Shown here: positions 29,701 through 37,837 of the stretch, piece after piece
Numbering within the stretch: the stretch's first letter is position 1
How the letters are laid out: every line of letters begins with the position of its first letter
Origin: Aphanomyces cochlioides
Lineage: Eukaryota; Oomycota; Saprolegniomycetes; Saprolegniales; Verrucalvaceae
DNA: 64,000 bases
NCBI GenBank assembly: GCA_019828595.1
Contig: JAHQRK010000013.1
Span: forward strand, 1,891,501 to 1,955,500
Direction of reading: 5' to 3'
Translations under genes and position numbers: made by a program
The notes under the pieces: model-generated
The model's database searches: none
What the model was told of the DNA's origin: nothing
What the model saw: the letters and a program-made list of their open reading frames with translations, nothing else

Positions 29701-29934
29701 GTTAACCTTCTTTAATGCTTTGAAATCACTTAATTGTGATTTAGCTTTATACATCTTAAAGACTGATGCAATTTTAGTCTGAGAGTCAGCTTTACGTTGT
29801 GGTTGATTTAGGATTTCTTGGATCTTGGATATTTTCATATCCCATCTAACGGGGAGACCAAGTGATTTAGCCTGTTGATAGACTACTGACTTGGCTCTAG
29901 TTGCTTTAATTGCATTATTAGCTTTTGAAGACAT
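26761..29934 (-). CDS. PolB: Protein-primed family-B DNA polymerase
   Basis: 1057 residues. The 3'-5' exonuclease motifs are YFDFETLV (ExoI), LLWAHNAGFDLRFL (ExoII) and YCNRDVDVLH (ExoIII). The polymerase motifs are FDAVSLYPSG (A), LLLNSAYGKLIQ (B) and IWYQDTDSMMID (C), with a late KKSYV. The roughly 400-residue N-terminal region before ExoI is typical of Polinton pPolB and may include a terminal-protein-like part. It would copy the linear element from protein-primed ends. The frame is intact. A TATATAGA box lies about 20 bp before the ATG. Confidence 0.95.
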   Translation of the reverse strand: MSSKANNAIKATRAKSVVYQQAKSLGLPVRWDMKISKIQEILNQPQRKADSQTKIASVFKMYKAKSQLSDFKALKKVNSYQTTTLLLEQFKRIRPNIIAPADKNLLVHFLDIDGSTLRTYHLNSNQVNIENLYITENNEYTSGADVDLNILPTTMITLEWIEDPKQSRSSRKNFFRYLTKADYLLDQFQVYPESPNGLPKESEIPCFLYALEQGGVSKVIVNKIKQLMFHSGITTNLFKKIAEKFKLRLEVKTYKNNNGVKSYNINNYGPHSNNVIRLGVTPKHVFAIKETKITLTALNNPEIVKIEGSTEFILHHGRVSYNSKRIKFLDSFEVISHLYHNRDKLLIPITQSNVPKLLNNEYQKVDSLYEEDFDENTFKEIGRVDGTMKFGQSPFNQVINKYTKQYEEIINFNVIYFDFETLVNNDNEHVAYCISFKILKYKFRKLYSTGETQNFYGFDCAQRFLESIPEKSHNLLWAHNAGFDLRFLMKHVTSFSQKSNMIECGTRLKQAHCFYKSSELVVKCSMSFINSKLANLPKMFKDASKDLNLEKESFPHDFINENNFKSMWKLSYLNGFEDKGAMIANANKIGAVIEDQIDIQKYAIHYCNRDVDVLHTCFEAFRMMFINRFNIDVYRFMSMPSIAYAIQHNQGCFDGCYEQNGIVLGFIRQAIVGGRVMTRDNKKYHIKHQLSDFDAVSLYPSGQSILSGYVKGKAKFFKDTIPNNADYYIARVRFNSIGKHQSFPLLSIQQDGSRGFTNDIIGQTMVIGKQALEDIVKFQNATYTVIEGCYWDEGFNPKIVEAVKELFNERLKLKKEGNPLQEGIKLLLNSAYGKLIQKPIVKEKILVKGSDEIKERTKRKIHKMISRTPITGDLALFEEHKYLYEHYSPAHLGVQILDSSKHIMNEVMCLAEDIKANIWYQDTDSMMIDRDGVPKLAIAFKEKYGRELIGKQMGQFHTDFSLEGSKGEVYAKESIFLGKKSYVNVLSCDGNDVEGHHIRMKGIPGKLLKENPLEKYVKMYNGESMEFDLSECCSIDINTKTQKVSKRLKFTRKVSFA

Positions 29935-30051
29935 AATTTTTCAGATCTATATAATTACAATTTTTCTTTCAAGATCAAATTGTTTTTCTTGAAGATGTAT
30001 ATGAGTTGGAATAAAAAAAATATAGCTTAGAAAATATCAAAATTCTGTGTC

Positions 30052-30207
30052 TTAAACATTGATTTGTCTTAACAAATTAACTTCTCTTTTGTAGTGATTT
30101 CTAGCATTAATTCGATCCAAGATGCGTTGTTGATGTTTGTAGTAATAATCGTGATTCACCTGAACTCTTGGTTTTTTGTCTTCGGGTGATTTCTTTGGTG
30201 GAGCCAT
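30052..30207 (-). CDS. Small basic Polinton protein, 51 aa
   Basis: Starts MAPPKKSPEDKKPRVQV and ends REVNLLRQINV. It is strongly basic, with a helical YYKHQQRILDRINARNHYKR segment resembling the short KERI/YY-type basic helices of viral micro-proteins. It lies between the polymerase and the right terminal repeat. A DNA-binding or terminal-protein-like role is possible but unproven. Confidence 0.45.
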   Translation of the reverse strand: MAPPKKSPEDKKPRVQVNHDYYYKHQQRILDRINARNHYKREVNLLRQINV

Positions 30208-30224
30208 TTGTGATTATTTGTTGT

Positions 30225-30504
30225 ATTATATTATAAATAATTATTGTTCAAGATCAAATGAATTTTAAAATTTTCTGTATGAAGGTCAAGATTATGCTGG
30301 TGATGCAAAATGCTTTGAGTGGTGATCATTTTGCCTTTGGACACTTCCACAAGTGTTAATTGTGTTTTTTGCTCGAGGGTGTCTCTAGCGTATGGTTGTG
30401 GAAATGGGTGAGAATCCATTCTTAGCTAATGGATGATGCCTTACTAATGCTTCTCGTCATGAGAATTTTGAAGTGGCCACGATATACCTTTAACAGCTAT
30501 TACT
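30225..30504. repeat. Polinton right terminal inverted repeat (280 bp)
   Basis: Inverted copy of 13268-13547. It ends ..AACAGCTATTACT and is followed by the target duplication. Confidence 0.93.
30231..30419 (-). CDS. Small open frame inside the terminal repeat, right copy
   Basis: Identical 62-codon frame to 13353-13541, reading inward. Same caveats: no known domain, possibly incidental. Confidence 0.3.
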   Translation of the reverse strand: MDSHPFPQPYARDTLEQKTQLTLVEVSKGKMITTQSILHHQHNLDLHTENFKIHLILNNNYL

Positions 30505-30510
30505 ACTGTA
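30505..30510. repeat. Polinton target-site duplication, right copy
   Basis: ACTGTA, identical to 13262-13267. Confidence 0.95.
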
Positions 30511-31563
30511 TCAAATCCAGCATCACCAACACATGGCCATCGCAGTCTCCCGCCTCGCGATTGTAAGCTAGCCATGAGTTAGAGAGAGATCGTAGTCGAG
30601 GGCTACAACGATGTCACGGGGGCACAGAGGGTAGGCATGGGATCGTCAGCCCGCGGGTTATCACCAAGACTGTAGCCCCCCCGTTCCTATATAAACTAGA
30701 CTGTAGCACTCCCCCGTTCCTGTTCCTCGTCCTCCAGGTCGGCGTACTAGATTATTCCCTCCATGATAAGCTGATAATCTGAATTATTGTAGTTCCTCGG
30801 TGGTTTCACTCAGAGGGACTTGGCCAAACCTTCCCCCGATGTAGCCAAAGCTTTTTGATGGGCGGATGTCTCTTTTGAGGCAAACTTAAAGGGATATACC
30901 CACGTCACACTCACGCAACAGCCGTCGGATTGCCTCATGGATAACTTTCTCAAGCTGACGTGAACAGCCTTGACTAGCGATTGCCCCACCTGAAAGAACG
31001 CAGCGCTCTCTCGCCTGGAGCGAAAAGTTGCCACCTTCCTAGCGAGGTTGAAATATGACCTGTCTAAGTGCATCAGCAGGAAGATTGTTCAAGTGTTCGT
31101 AGCCCCCGAGTCCTCGAGAGAGAGCGACCATTGCGTCCTTCATTATGAAGTCTTGAAGTCTTTAGGAAGTAGTCTGGGGCAATCAGTAGATTGCATTCAA
31201 GTGTTAAAGGGGCGTGGTTTCCGACGGCCTATTGTAACTGGGGATACATCTATGCAATTGTCACTTCTGCTTCCATTGTCCCCATGATAGGAGCAAACCT
31301 GCGAGTCTCTGTTTGCATGTCAAATCAACTTTGTCCAAATTTGATGGCTTCCCAATCTTATGGCTCTCAGTGTGTCATTCAGCGCTTATGCTGGCTATGC
31401 TTAGGTGCCTTATTCGTGGCTCAGATGACGCCACGCAGTATATGTTTCTGGTGCTTGTATCTTGAAAACCTTGGTTGAAATCGACGTCGATGCACTCGCA
31501 AGACAACCCAGCTGACACTGTGAGTGTCAAAATTATTAACTATGACAGTTTTTTTAAAATATA
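30511..31563. other. Non-coding flank, possibly LTR-derived
   Basis: GC-richer than the Polinton. Contains TATATAAACTAG near 30693 followed by C-rich pyrimidine blocks, which resembles a retrotransposon LTR promoter, but no second LTR copy is visible. Short frames at 30810-31478 match nothing I know. A perfect 7-bp-arm hairpin (TGACACT-GTG-AGTGTCA) lies near 31512-31528. Confidence 0.4.
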
Positions 31564-31880
31564 GGGCCCGCCTGGCTACGACATCTTTATTTTAAATATT
31601 TGAAACTGCAGTTTTCAAAAATGCAGACTCGAATACTTTCAAACTTTTAAAATTGAAAATCTGTGACTCGTCTGGCGTCATTTTATTAAAAAAGATCTCA
31701 TTGATTTCCGCGATTTGCAGAGGTTAATTCACCGAACAACCTGTTTTTATAACGTTGATTTGGCAGGCAGAATTTCTGTTGGTCAGATATATATCTTCCG
31801 AGTTTTTCTATTGGACGAAGTCCAAGCGTGAGTGGTTCATTTGCACTTTTAAATTTCGCGCGAAGAACTTCCCAACGACA

Positions 31881-33133
31881 ATGATCTCGAAGCGCATCCT
31901 GGCATCGTACCTTCATCTTTGGCTATCGAGAGGAACACTCGTGCTAATGTCGACTTTCATGACGTACCATTACATCAAATACGTACGGAAGAAACCCAAG
32001 CGCACGTCCAAAATGACCGGTAAAATGTGGCTTGCCGAAAAAATGAATGGGAACGAAGCCAGCTTTATTGAAAGCTTTCGGATGCGACGAAGTGTTTTTA
32101 AACGCCTTGCACATGAGCTTGTTGAGCATGGTGGTTTGAAGGGACAAGCTACATTGATACCTACGAACAGCTCGCAATATTCCTCTACTTTGTTGGACAA
32201 CATGCCTCAAGTGCTCAGCTGCAATGCCGATTCCAGCATTCAGGAGAGACAATTACACGACACTTGAAGAGAGTTCTAGCCGCATTGATCAAATTGACAT
32301 CAACATACATTCAAATACCGAGCGATGATTCCCCAGTTCCAAGACACATAAACAACAACCCCAAATTTTCACCTTTCTTTGACAATTGCCGAATGGCAAT
32401 AGATGGTTGTCATGTGCCCGTTTGGGTTCCTGAAAAGCATGTTGGTCCTTTCCAAGGAAGGAAAGGAGTGACAATGAACGTGCTGTGTGCGTGCGATTTT
32501 GATTTGATGTTTACATATGTGTTGACAGGTTGGAATTGCTTTGCGATTCTTGATAACTTTGTATTCATAGGTTGGGAAGGATCTGCCGGTGATGGACGAT
32601 TGTACGAAGACGCTTTGAGCAAGGGACTTACTTTGCCTGCGAATCTCTTCGACATAATGGACGCAGGATTTGGGCTATCGTTGAAAGCACTGACTCCCTA
32701 TCGAGGAACAAGATATCACTTAAAAGAGTTTGGACGAGGGAAAATGAAGCCACGGTCAAAAGAAGAACTGTTCAATTTAAGGCACTCTTCTCTACGAAAT
32801 GTAATTGAACGGGCCTTTGGCGTTCTAAAGAAACGATTTCCTGTGCTTACACATCCAGTCCAATATAGCTATTCATTCCAGACGAAATTAGTCATGGCTG
32901 TATGCGTGGTGCACAATTTCATTAGTTTGAATGACTCCTCTGATGACCGATTTGTGCGTGAAGCAAAACTCGAATTACGAAGAAAAAACAACCAGCCTCT
33001 CGTGGCCACGGATATACAGCAAGATGCCGATGAAGTTGTCGAGACAATGGAAGCGAAAGAATGGAGAGATTCAATTGCATCTGAAATATTGCTATCTTAT
33101 CAAAGAGACTGTAGACAACGAATCGGAAATTGA
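31881..33133 (+). pseudogene. Harbinger (DDE_Tnp_4) transposase, single frameshift
   Basis: Starts MISKRILASYLHL. A shift near 32160-32170 separates the N-terminal part from the rest: reading on in the other frame restores EQLAIFLYFVGQHASSAQ and FQHSGETITRHLKRVL, the conserved Harbinger block. The catalytic part is intact: CRMAIDGCHVPV (Asp), LFDIMDAGFGLS (Asp), RNVIERAFGVLKKRFPVL (Glu). About 410 residues overall, the usual size. Its partner Myb-like gene follows on the opposite strand. Confidence 0.85.
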
Positions 33134-33172
33134 AGCCAGTTAATCAAAGTGTCGTTGATAATGACATCACAC

Positions 33173-33974
33173 TCAAACCACTTCTCGTATTAATTTGACT
33201 TGGCGATCTAGCCAAATTTTACGAGCATTACCCTTCATTTGAAGAAACATTGCGGCCTTCGTCGGATTCTCCATGACCTCAAATGCCAAAACAAGGTCCT
33301 CTTCGTCAAGGGACCTTTGAAACTCATCTTGAAGTACGTTTACAGCTTTCTCGGACGGCGTGAGGTGACTAGAAACTCCACAAGCGTTGTCGCTTGCTCA
33401 AATTGTCACTTGTGTTTTGAGATTCTTTGGCTTGTTGGTCCGAATCAAACGATTGACTGCTTTGTTGTGATTCTTGGGTTGGCTCGTAGTCATTTACCAC
33501 TTCATCAAATCCTCGGAATTGAGGGGATGAGAGAATTCTCAATCCTTCAGATGCAATTTGTCCAGAGGATATCGAGAATGCACCAGTTGAAAGAGTTCCA
33601 TTGAACAATGCATGGCAGAGGAAGTAGCATGGAAATGATATCCCTCGCCATTTCTTCACTTCATTCGATTTTCCACGTAAAAAAATCTCCCAGTCTTCAT
33701 CTGAGGCTACAACCTTGCATGTTTCAGCCTCGAAGCCCATGCCAGACGCGTTGGCCATGCTTGAAACAACTCGAAATGCCTTCTTCAAGATGTCGTGTCG
33801 TGATCGCAGTTGTGACTGAGTAAAAACGACGTCGGATCCGTCATTCAATGCTTTGAGGGCCGCCTTCCATGCTTCTTTTTTGTATCCGCTGTTGGCGCGC
33901 TTCCCAACTTGGCCAACTTGACGGATCAACTCATTCAACCACAGCTCGTCCAATTCGTCGTTCCAAAGCACCAT
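33173..33974 (-). pseudogene. Harbinger-associated Myb/SANT-like protein, frameshifted
   Basis: From the ATG at 33974 (MVLWNDELDELWLNEL) the frame carries a Myb_DNA-bind_3-like trihelix (YKKEAWKAALKALN, SQLRSRHDILKKAF, DEDWEIFL). It ends prematurely near 33372. The next frame continues with the expected conserved tail (SEKAVNVLQDEFQRSL, FEVMENPTKAAMFLQM, RKIWLDRQVKL) to a stop at 33173. One frameshift therefore breaks the gene. These proteins help the transposase enter the nucleus and bind ends. Confidence 0.75.
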
Positions 33975-34370
33975 GTTCAAGTGTTCAATCGACAGTTCAA
34001 CGAAAAATGATCCTCCAGAGAACGATCACTGTTCTGTTGAAATATTCATGAAAAAGATGAATATTTTTATTGAATATTTGAGAGGCTTTTATTCAATATT
34101 TCTGATAAAAAAGAATTCAATAATTGGCGTCCAGACAGTGCAATTCTTCATAATTCAAATTTCAAAATATGAGGAAAGATTATTGAATATTTTCGTAAAT
34201 TATTCAATATTTGGTGGCATCCAGAGGCGGCCATAATCTTTCATTAGGTCGTACTTAAGAAAGTATATGATTTGTAATATATACGTTAAATTCGAACTTA
34301 TTGGTGCGTCGACTAAGAGCAAAGTCTTGGTTTTATCAATTAAAGAAGCCCCATTGGTTTTGACGGAATC

Positions 34371-34545
34371 ATACCTTCTCGGCCTTTTGGCTAAGATCAA
34401 GTGTAGTATCTGTTCTAATCAGTGTGAAAACTGATTTCCATACTTTGTATGGAGTTTTTTTCACATTCATTTTTATAGACTCCGGCTGGACAGCTCGCTT
34501 GCGACTGCCAACTGGACAGGTTTCCGAGGGCCCAGCACTCCTCCC
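34371..34545 (+). ncRNA. U2: U2 spliceosomal snRNA
   Basis: The first 60 nt are nearly canonical U2: ATACCTTCTCGGCCTTTTGG then CTAAGATCAAGTGTAGTATC, containing the branch-point recognition sequence GTAGTA, then TGTTCTAATCAG. An Sm-like site (CATTTTTATAG) lies near 34469-34479, followed by a GC-rich 3' stem region. The 5' end is well defined at 34371; the 3' end is approximate. It starts 139 bp from the proposed end of the Harbinger element. It base-pairs with intron branch points, consistent with the short introns seen here. Confidence 0.88.
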
Positions 34546-35047
34546 TTGTGAAGCCTAACCCACCTCCACTCCTCTCCGTCGTCCTCCTCTATCTTCCCCT
34601 TCATTTCATGCCCCTATCTTCTATCGGGAGCGAAGCGAGCCGCCGAACGTCAGCGAGGCTTTGTGGTTGTTTTGAGTTTAATGCGTATTGGCTGTACATT
34701 GGGATTGTATTGCTCCTCGGTTGTGAGAAATTGTTGTTGGAATCTGCGTTTTCCCTGTGTTGTAGGAGGGCCATTTGGGAGATCTGGAGGTTGTTGACCA
34801 CATTTGGTTGGTGCGGCAGTTGATTTTGTTTTAGTGCCTGGCTGGTTGCACTTTTGTGCGTATGGAGGAGGCTGGGAACATCGAGGTTCCAATCATTGTA
34901 GCTCCGACTATGCAAAGTAGAGGGAAATGTCGGCATTCTGCTGAAGTTAGAATTATACCCGTTGCCCCCTCCCCTGTGTCATAGACTATAGAATCAAAGA
35001 CGGCGATAAGACTTGTGACGATAGACTAATAGTTAGATACTGTTAAA
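34546..35047. other. Intergenic between U2 and the START gene
   Basis: Contains a 111-codon minus-strand frame (34601-34936) rich in Asn, Gln and Ser, without domain or homologue that I recognise; it overlaps frames on other strands. No confident gene. Confidence 0.45.
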
Positions 35048-36466
35048 TTAGAGGTATTCCACGCGGTCGCGGCTTCTATAATAGTCGATTTGGGTCTTGT
35101 TGTGCCGCAGAAGCATGAGCGTGTCATCCATGCGTGCTGTCAAGTGGGAGAGCTGGGCGCTGAGACTTTCACCGTTTTCATTGTTCACTCGGGGAGTCAT
35201 AGCCCTTGTTTCTTCGACTTCTTCGTATAACTCCTCCAGGATATCCAAGTGCGACTGGCAGGTCGATCGCAGATCGAATTCAAGTCCGCTGTAGACGGAG
35301 TCGGCTTCGTCGTCATCGTTGTCCAAGTCGAGCATCGGCACAGACGCGAATCGCTCCGATTCTGAGGACGTTTCAACGGAATACTCGGACAAGTGGAGGC
35401 TGCTCAAGCGCGACATTGTGAGCGACGTGAGAGCTGGGTCTGCTTGAGGGATATCAATATCGTCAAGCTGGAGGCGGGGGACAACGCGAGGGGGCTTGGA
35501 CGGGCTACGAATCAAACAAGTTGTGCAGAAATGTCGTTTGGTCGCTCGAATCGAGGGGCCTCCGTCTGGATTGCTCTCAATCACGCGTTTCTTCTCCATC
35601 TTGGAATAGTCGCGCCGACAAAGCGCACACACCGCGTGGACCAAGAAGGACATTTTGCGCTTCTCCATGGATGGATGCAACTGTTGAGTGAGCCAAATCG
35701 ACTGAGCCACGTCGGTGGCTCTTGAAATTGCCAGCAATTGCGGCATGGCGCTCACATCGCTGCGCCACACCGACGACGAAGATAGCGAGCCACATGGATC
35801 GATCGTACAGTGCGTCATTACCAACGTGCAGCCGATCGGAAGCTCTCGAAAGATGCGGCGAATCGACACCTTGGCACGGACAATAGATAAATCGTCGAGG
35901 GGGCCACATGGAGGCAAATGAATCGATTCCATGATGCTGTAGCCAAAGGTGGATGGCTGACCAGTGGCGCTGTCGAGCGCTTGCGCCATGCCCGTTGATT
36001 CAAAGTAGCAGATATCACGTGGCTTGTTGATGGCACTGCCCGGCCATTTCGTGGCGCACCACTTGAGTCCCGTAAAGCGGAACGGGTTCTCGTCGTCGGC
36101 GACGTCGATCGCATGGAGAACTTCACCATCGATGAACTCTTTGGGCATCAAAAGCGCCGAGTGGACGCGAAACGTGTGGCTGTCTTCCGCATGGAGACAC
36201 GTCATGACATCGTGGAGTTTGCCGTGGACAATGCCAGAGATCATCAAGTCGGATGGGGCTCCAGGCTTGGCCTTGAAGATATTGAGACCATGGAACGATC
36301 GAAAGTGTTTCCAGTAGCGGTTTTCATCTTGTGTTGTGCCATCGCATTCTTCCAGCGCTTGGTGGAGGAGTCGTCGTCCCAATTTGCGCAATTGGTCCTT
36401 CTGAGATGCCGTCAATGGTGTCAAGAGGAATCGACTGGACGACGATTTTGAGGGCGATGTCGTCAT
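35048..36466 (-). CDS. START-domain protein with FYVE-like zinc finger (oomycete family)
   Basis: 472 residues from the first ATG at 36466 (MTTSPSKSSSSRFLLTPLTA). The central 250 residues have the layout of the large oomycete START-like family (VHGKLHDVMTCLHAEDSHTF, DVADDENPFRFTGLKWCATK, PRDICYFESTGMA). Then come CALCRRDYSK and HFCTTCLIRSPSKPPRV, a reduced FYVE/RING-type Cys cluster, and an acidic Ser-rich tail with a short coiled segment. Lipid binding at membranes is the likely role. The frame is intact; a truncated paralogue of its 3' end lies at 12843-13224. Confidence 0.8.
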   Translation of the reverse strand: MTTSPSKSSSSRFLLTPLTASQKDQLRKLGRRLLHQALEECDGTTQDENRYWKHFRSFHGLNIFKAKPGAPSDLMISGIVHGKLHDVMTCLHAEDSHTFRVHSALLMPKEFIDGEVLHAIDVADDENPFRFTGLKWCATKWPGSAINKPRDICYFESTGMAQALDSATGQPSTFGYSIMESIHLPPCGPLDDLSIVRAKVSIRRIFRELPIGCTLVMTHCTIDPCGSLSSSSVWRSDVSAMPQLLAISRATDVAQSIWLTQQLHPSMEKRKMSFLVHAVCALCRRDYSKMEKKRVIESNPDGGPSIRATKRHFCTTCLIRSPSKPPRVVPRLQLDDIDIPQADPALTSLTMSRLSSLHLSEYSVETSSESERFASVPMLDLDNDDDEADSVYSGLEFDLRSTCQSHLDILEELYEEVEETRAMTPRVNNENGESLSAQLSHLTARMDDTLMLLRHNKTQIDYYRSRDRVEYL

Positions 36467-36574
36467 GAGGGGCAAAATGTGGCAATGAATCCTCGCGGAG
36501 CTCGGGGGCGCGCGTGGCACATCGCGACTTGAAGCCTCAAGGCACAAGTATCGAGCCAATCGGTTGAGCGACAC

Positions 36575-37837
36575 CTACCTCGGGGGGGATTTATTGGCTT
36601 ATCAAGAAAACAGACGACGACGTAGGGGTGCTTCTGAGCCCAGACAGTGGGCTACAGCGCCCACTCTCGCCGATCCTATGGAGAAGACGCTGCATCAAAT
36701 CAATCAACAGCGCCTCTGTCACACGGTCGTCCCATTAACCTCTCATGAGGAATATAAATTATACAAGGTTAAGTATAAATTATAATTGGAATTAAAATAT
36801 ACAAGTTGTCTTTCAATACAATACACTGAATCCTCAAGTAAAGTTTGATAAATAATATTTGCAGAATATATTGAAAAGTAATGGTATTAAGTATAATAGG
36901 TTTGCCTTGTGAAAGACTGCTGGGGTATTTTCTAAGCAGACATTGTGGTGAGGGACGCGAAAGGACTCCTTGAGGAGCAACGCGAGGCCTTTGGAGCTCA
37001 TCTGAGCGATTCAACCGGGCTGTAGCACCCGTTCAAGCTACTTAAAGCAGTTGTTAAAATGGACGATGTTTTGGCTTCTCCCCACGTAATGGATGGGCAT
37101 GTTCTCCGACAACACGGCAGATCTCCACACAGATATTGAAAGGCTAATATGGATGGCAAGGGAGGGGGCTTGTTCCTCTGTGGTCGATACGTCCTACTGT
37201 ACCTGTCACATGGTGGTTGAATTTCACATTTTCCAAATGTCCATCGTGGGTAAAGCCCACTCTTCACCATCCAGACAAGACAAAATCCAACTTGACATGT
37301 CTCCAACCGCACGTTGGCTCGTCATCACCTTGAAACTACGTCGTTGGCTTCAGGAATGCCGTGAAGTCTTCACGCTCAATGCATGGGCTTTGGGGGCATC
37401 CCGCTGGAGCCGAAGCTTCAAGTGGGGGGATTGCTTTTGGGCTAAACTTTTGTCTGTGCTTTCTTATCAGTTGGCAGAGTTATCCGACGTGGGTGCTTGC
37501 TTGACACTTTTTAGCAGTCGCTATGGTTTATTCCCATAGACGTCGCGGCTTTGTATTTTCAACAATATCCGACCCAAGCGTGTCAATGCGTCGTCACCAT
37601 TTCTGAACCGAGTGTCATTAAAACCAGGTAAACTTGATCTATTTTGCTCGAGTAGAAGGCATTAATGTCACTAAATCCAGGTAAATTTGTGTACATGGTA
37701 TCGGCATGCTCGGCACCGCCAGGCAATTGTTAACCCGCCGATGTGGCTTCAAGCCGCCGTCGGGCAAAGTAAGAATTGCCGATGTACATATCGTTATTTG
37801 CATGCTAGTAACAGGATAGATACACACTTAGAGATGC
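36575..37837. other. Intergenic, no gene seen
   Basis: AT-rich from 36770 to 36900, then mixed. A 148-codon plus frame at 37093-37539 has no recognisable features. Nothing confident. Confidence 0.5.

Larger units (their letters stand above)
13268..30504. mobile_element. Polinton/Maverick (polinton-like virus), complete, 17.2 kb
   Basis: The element is bounded by 280-bp terminal inverted repeats beginning AGTAATAGCTGTT and by a perfect 6-bp duplication, both canonical for Polintons. Inside, in order, are: CR-type NTPase (-), two small genes (+), cysteine protease (-), major capsid (+), fibre with S74 domain (-), packaging ATPase (+), penton (+), zinc-finger protein (-), two probable minor virion proteins and a small protein (-), chromodomain integrase (-), protein-primed DNA polymerase B (-) and a 51-residue basic protein (-). 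No separate helicase is seen. Viral genes are AT-rich and intronless; the CR gene is GC-richer and has an intron. All core frames are open, so the copy could be recent or active. Confidence 0.95.
31564..34232. mobile_element. PIF/Harbinger element with transposase and Myb-like partner
   Basis: Carries a plus-strand Harbinger transposase and a convergent minus-strand Myb/SANT-like gene, the standard two-gene set. Proposed ends are GGGCCCGCCTGGC at 31564 and a diverged inverted match CCAGAGGCGGCC ending 34232, each flanked by ATA; this boundary call is tentative. The 34040-34215 part repeats ATTGAATATTT and its inverse several times, as subterminal transposase-binding repeats do. Both genes carry frameshifts, so the copy is probably dead. 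Confidence 0.6.

Noticed and set aside
30810..31478. Possible gag gene after the Polinton
   Set aside because: Frames on both strands are short and carry no zinc knuckle or capsid motif.
34601..34936. 111-codon Gln/Asn-rich minus frame
   Set aside because: Low complexity, no homologue recognised, overlaps other frames; not enough for a gene call.
37093..37539. 148-codon plus-strand frame
   Set aside because: Composition looks random (many Trp and Cys) and no domain is visible.
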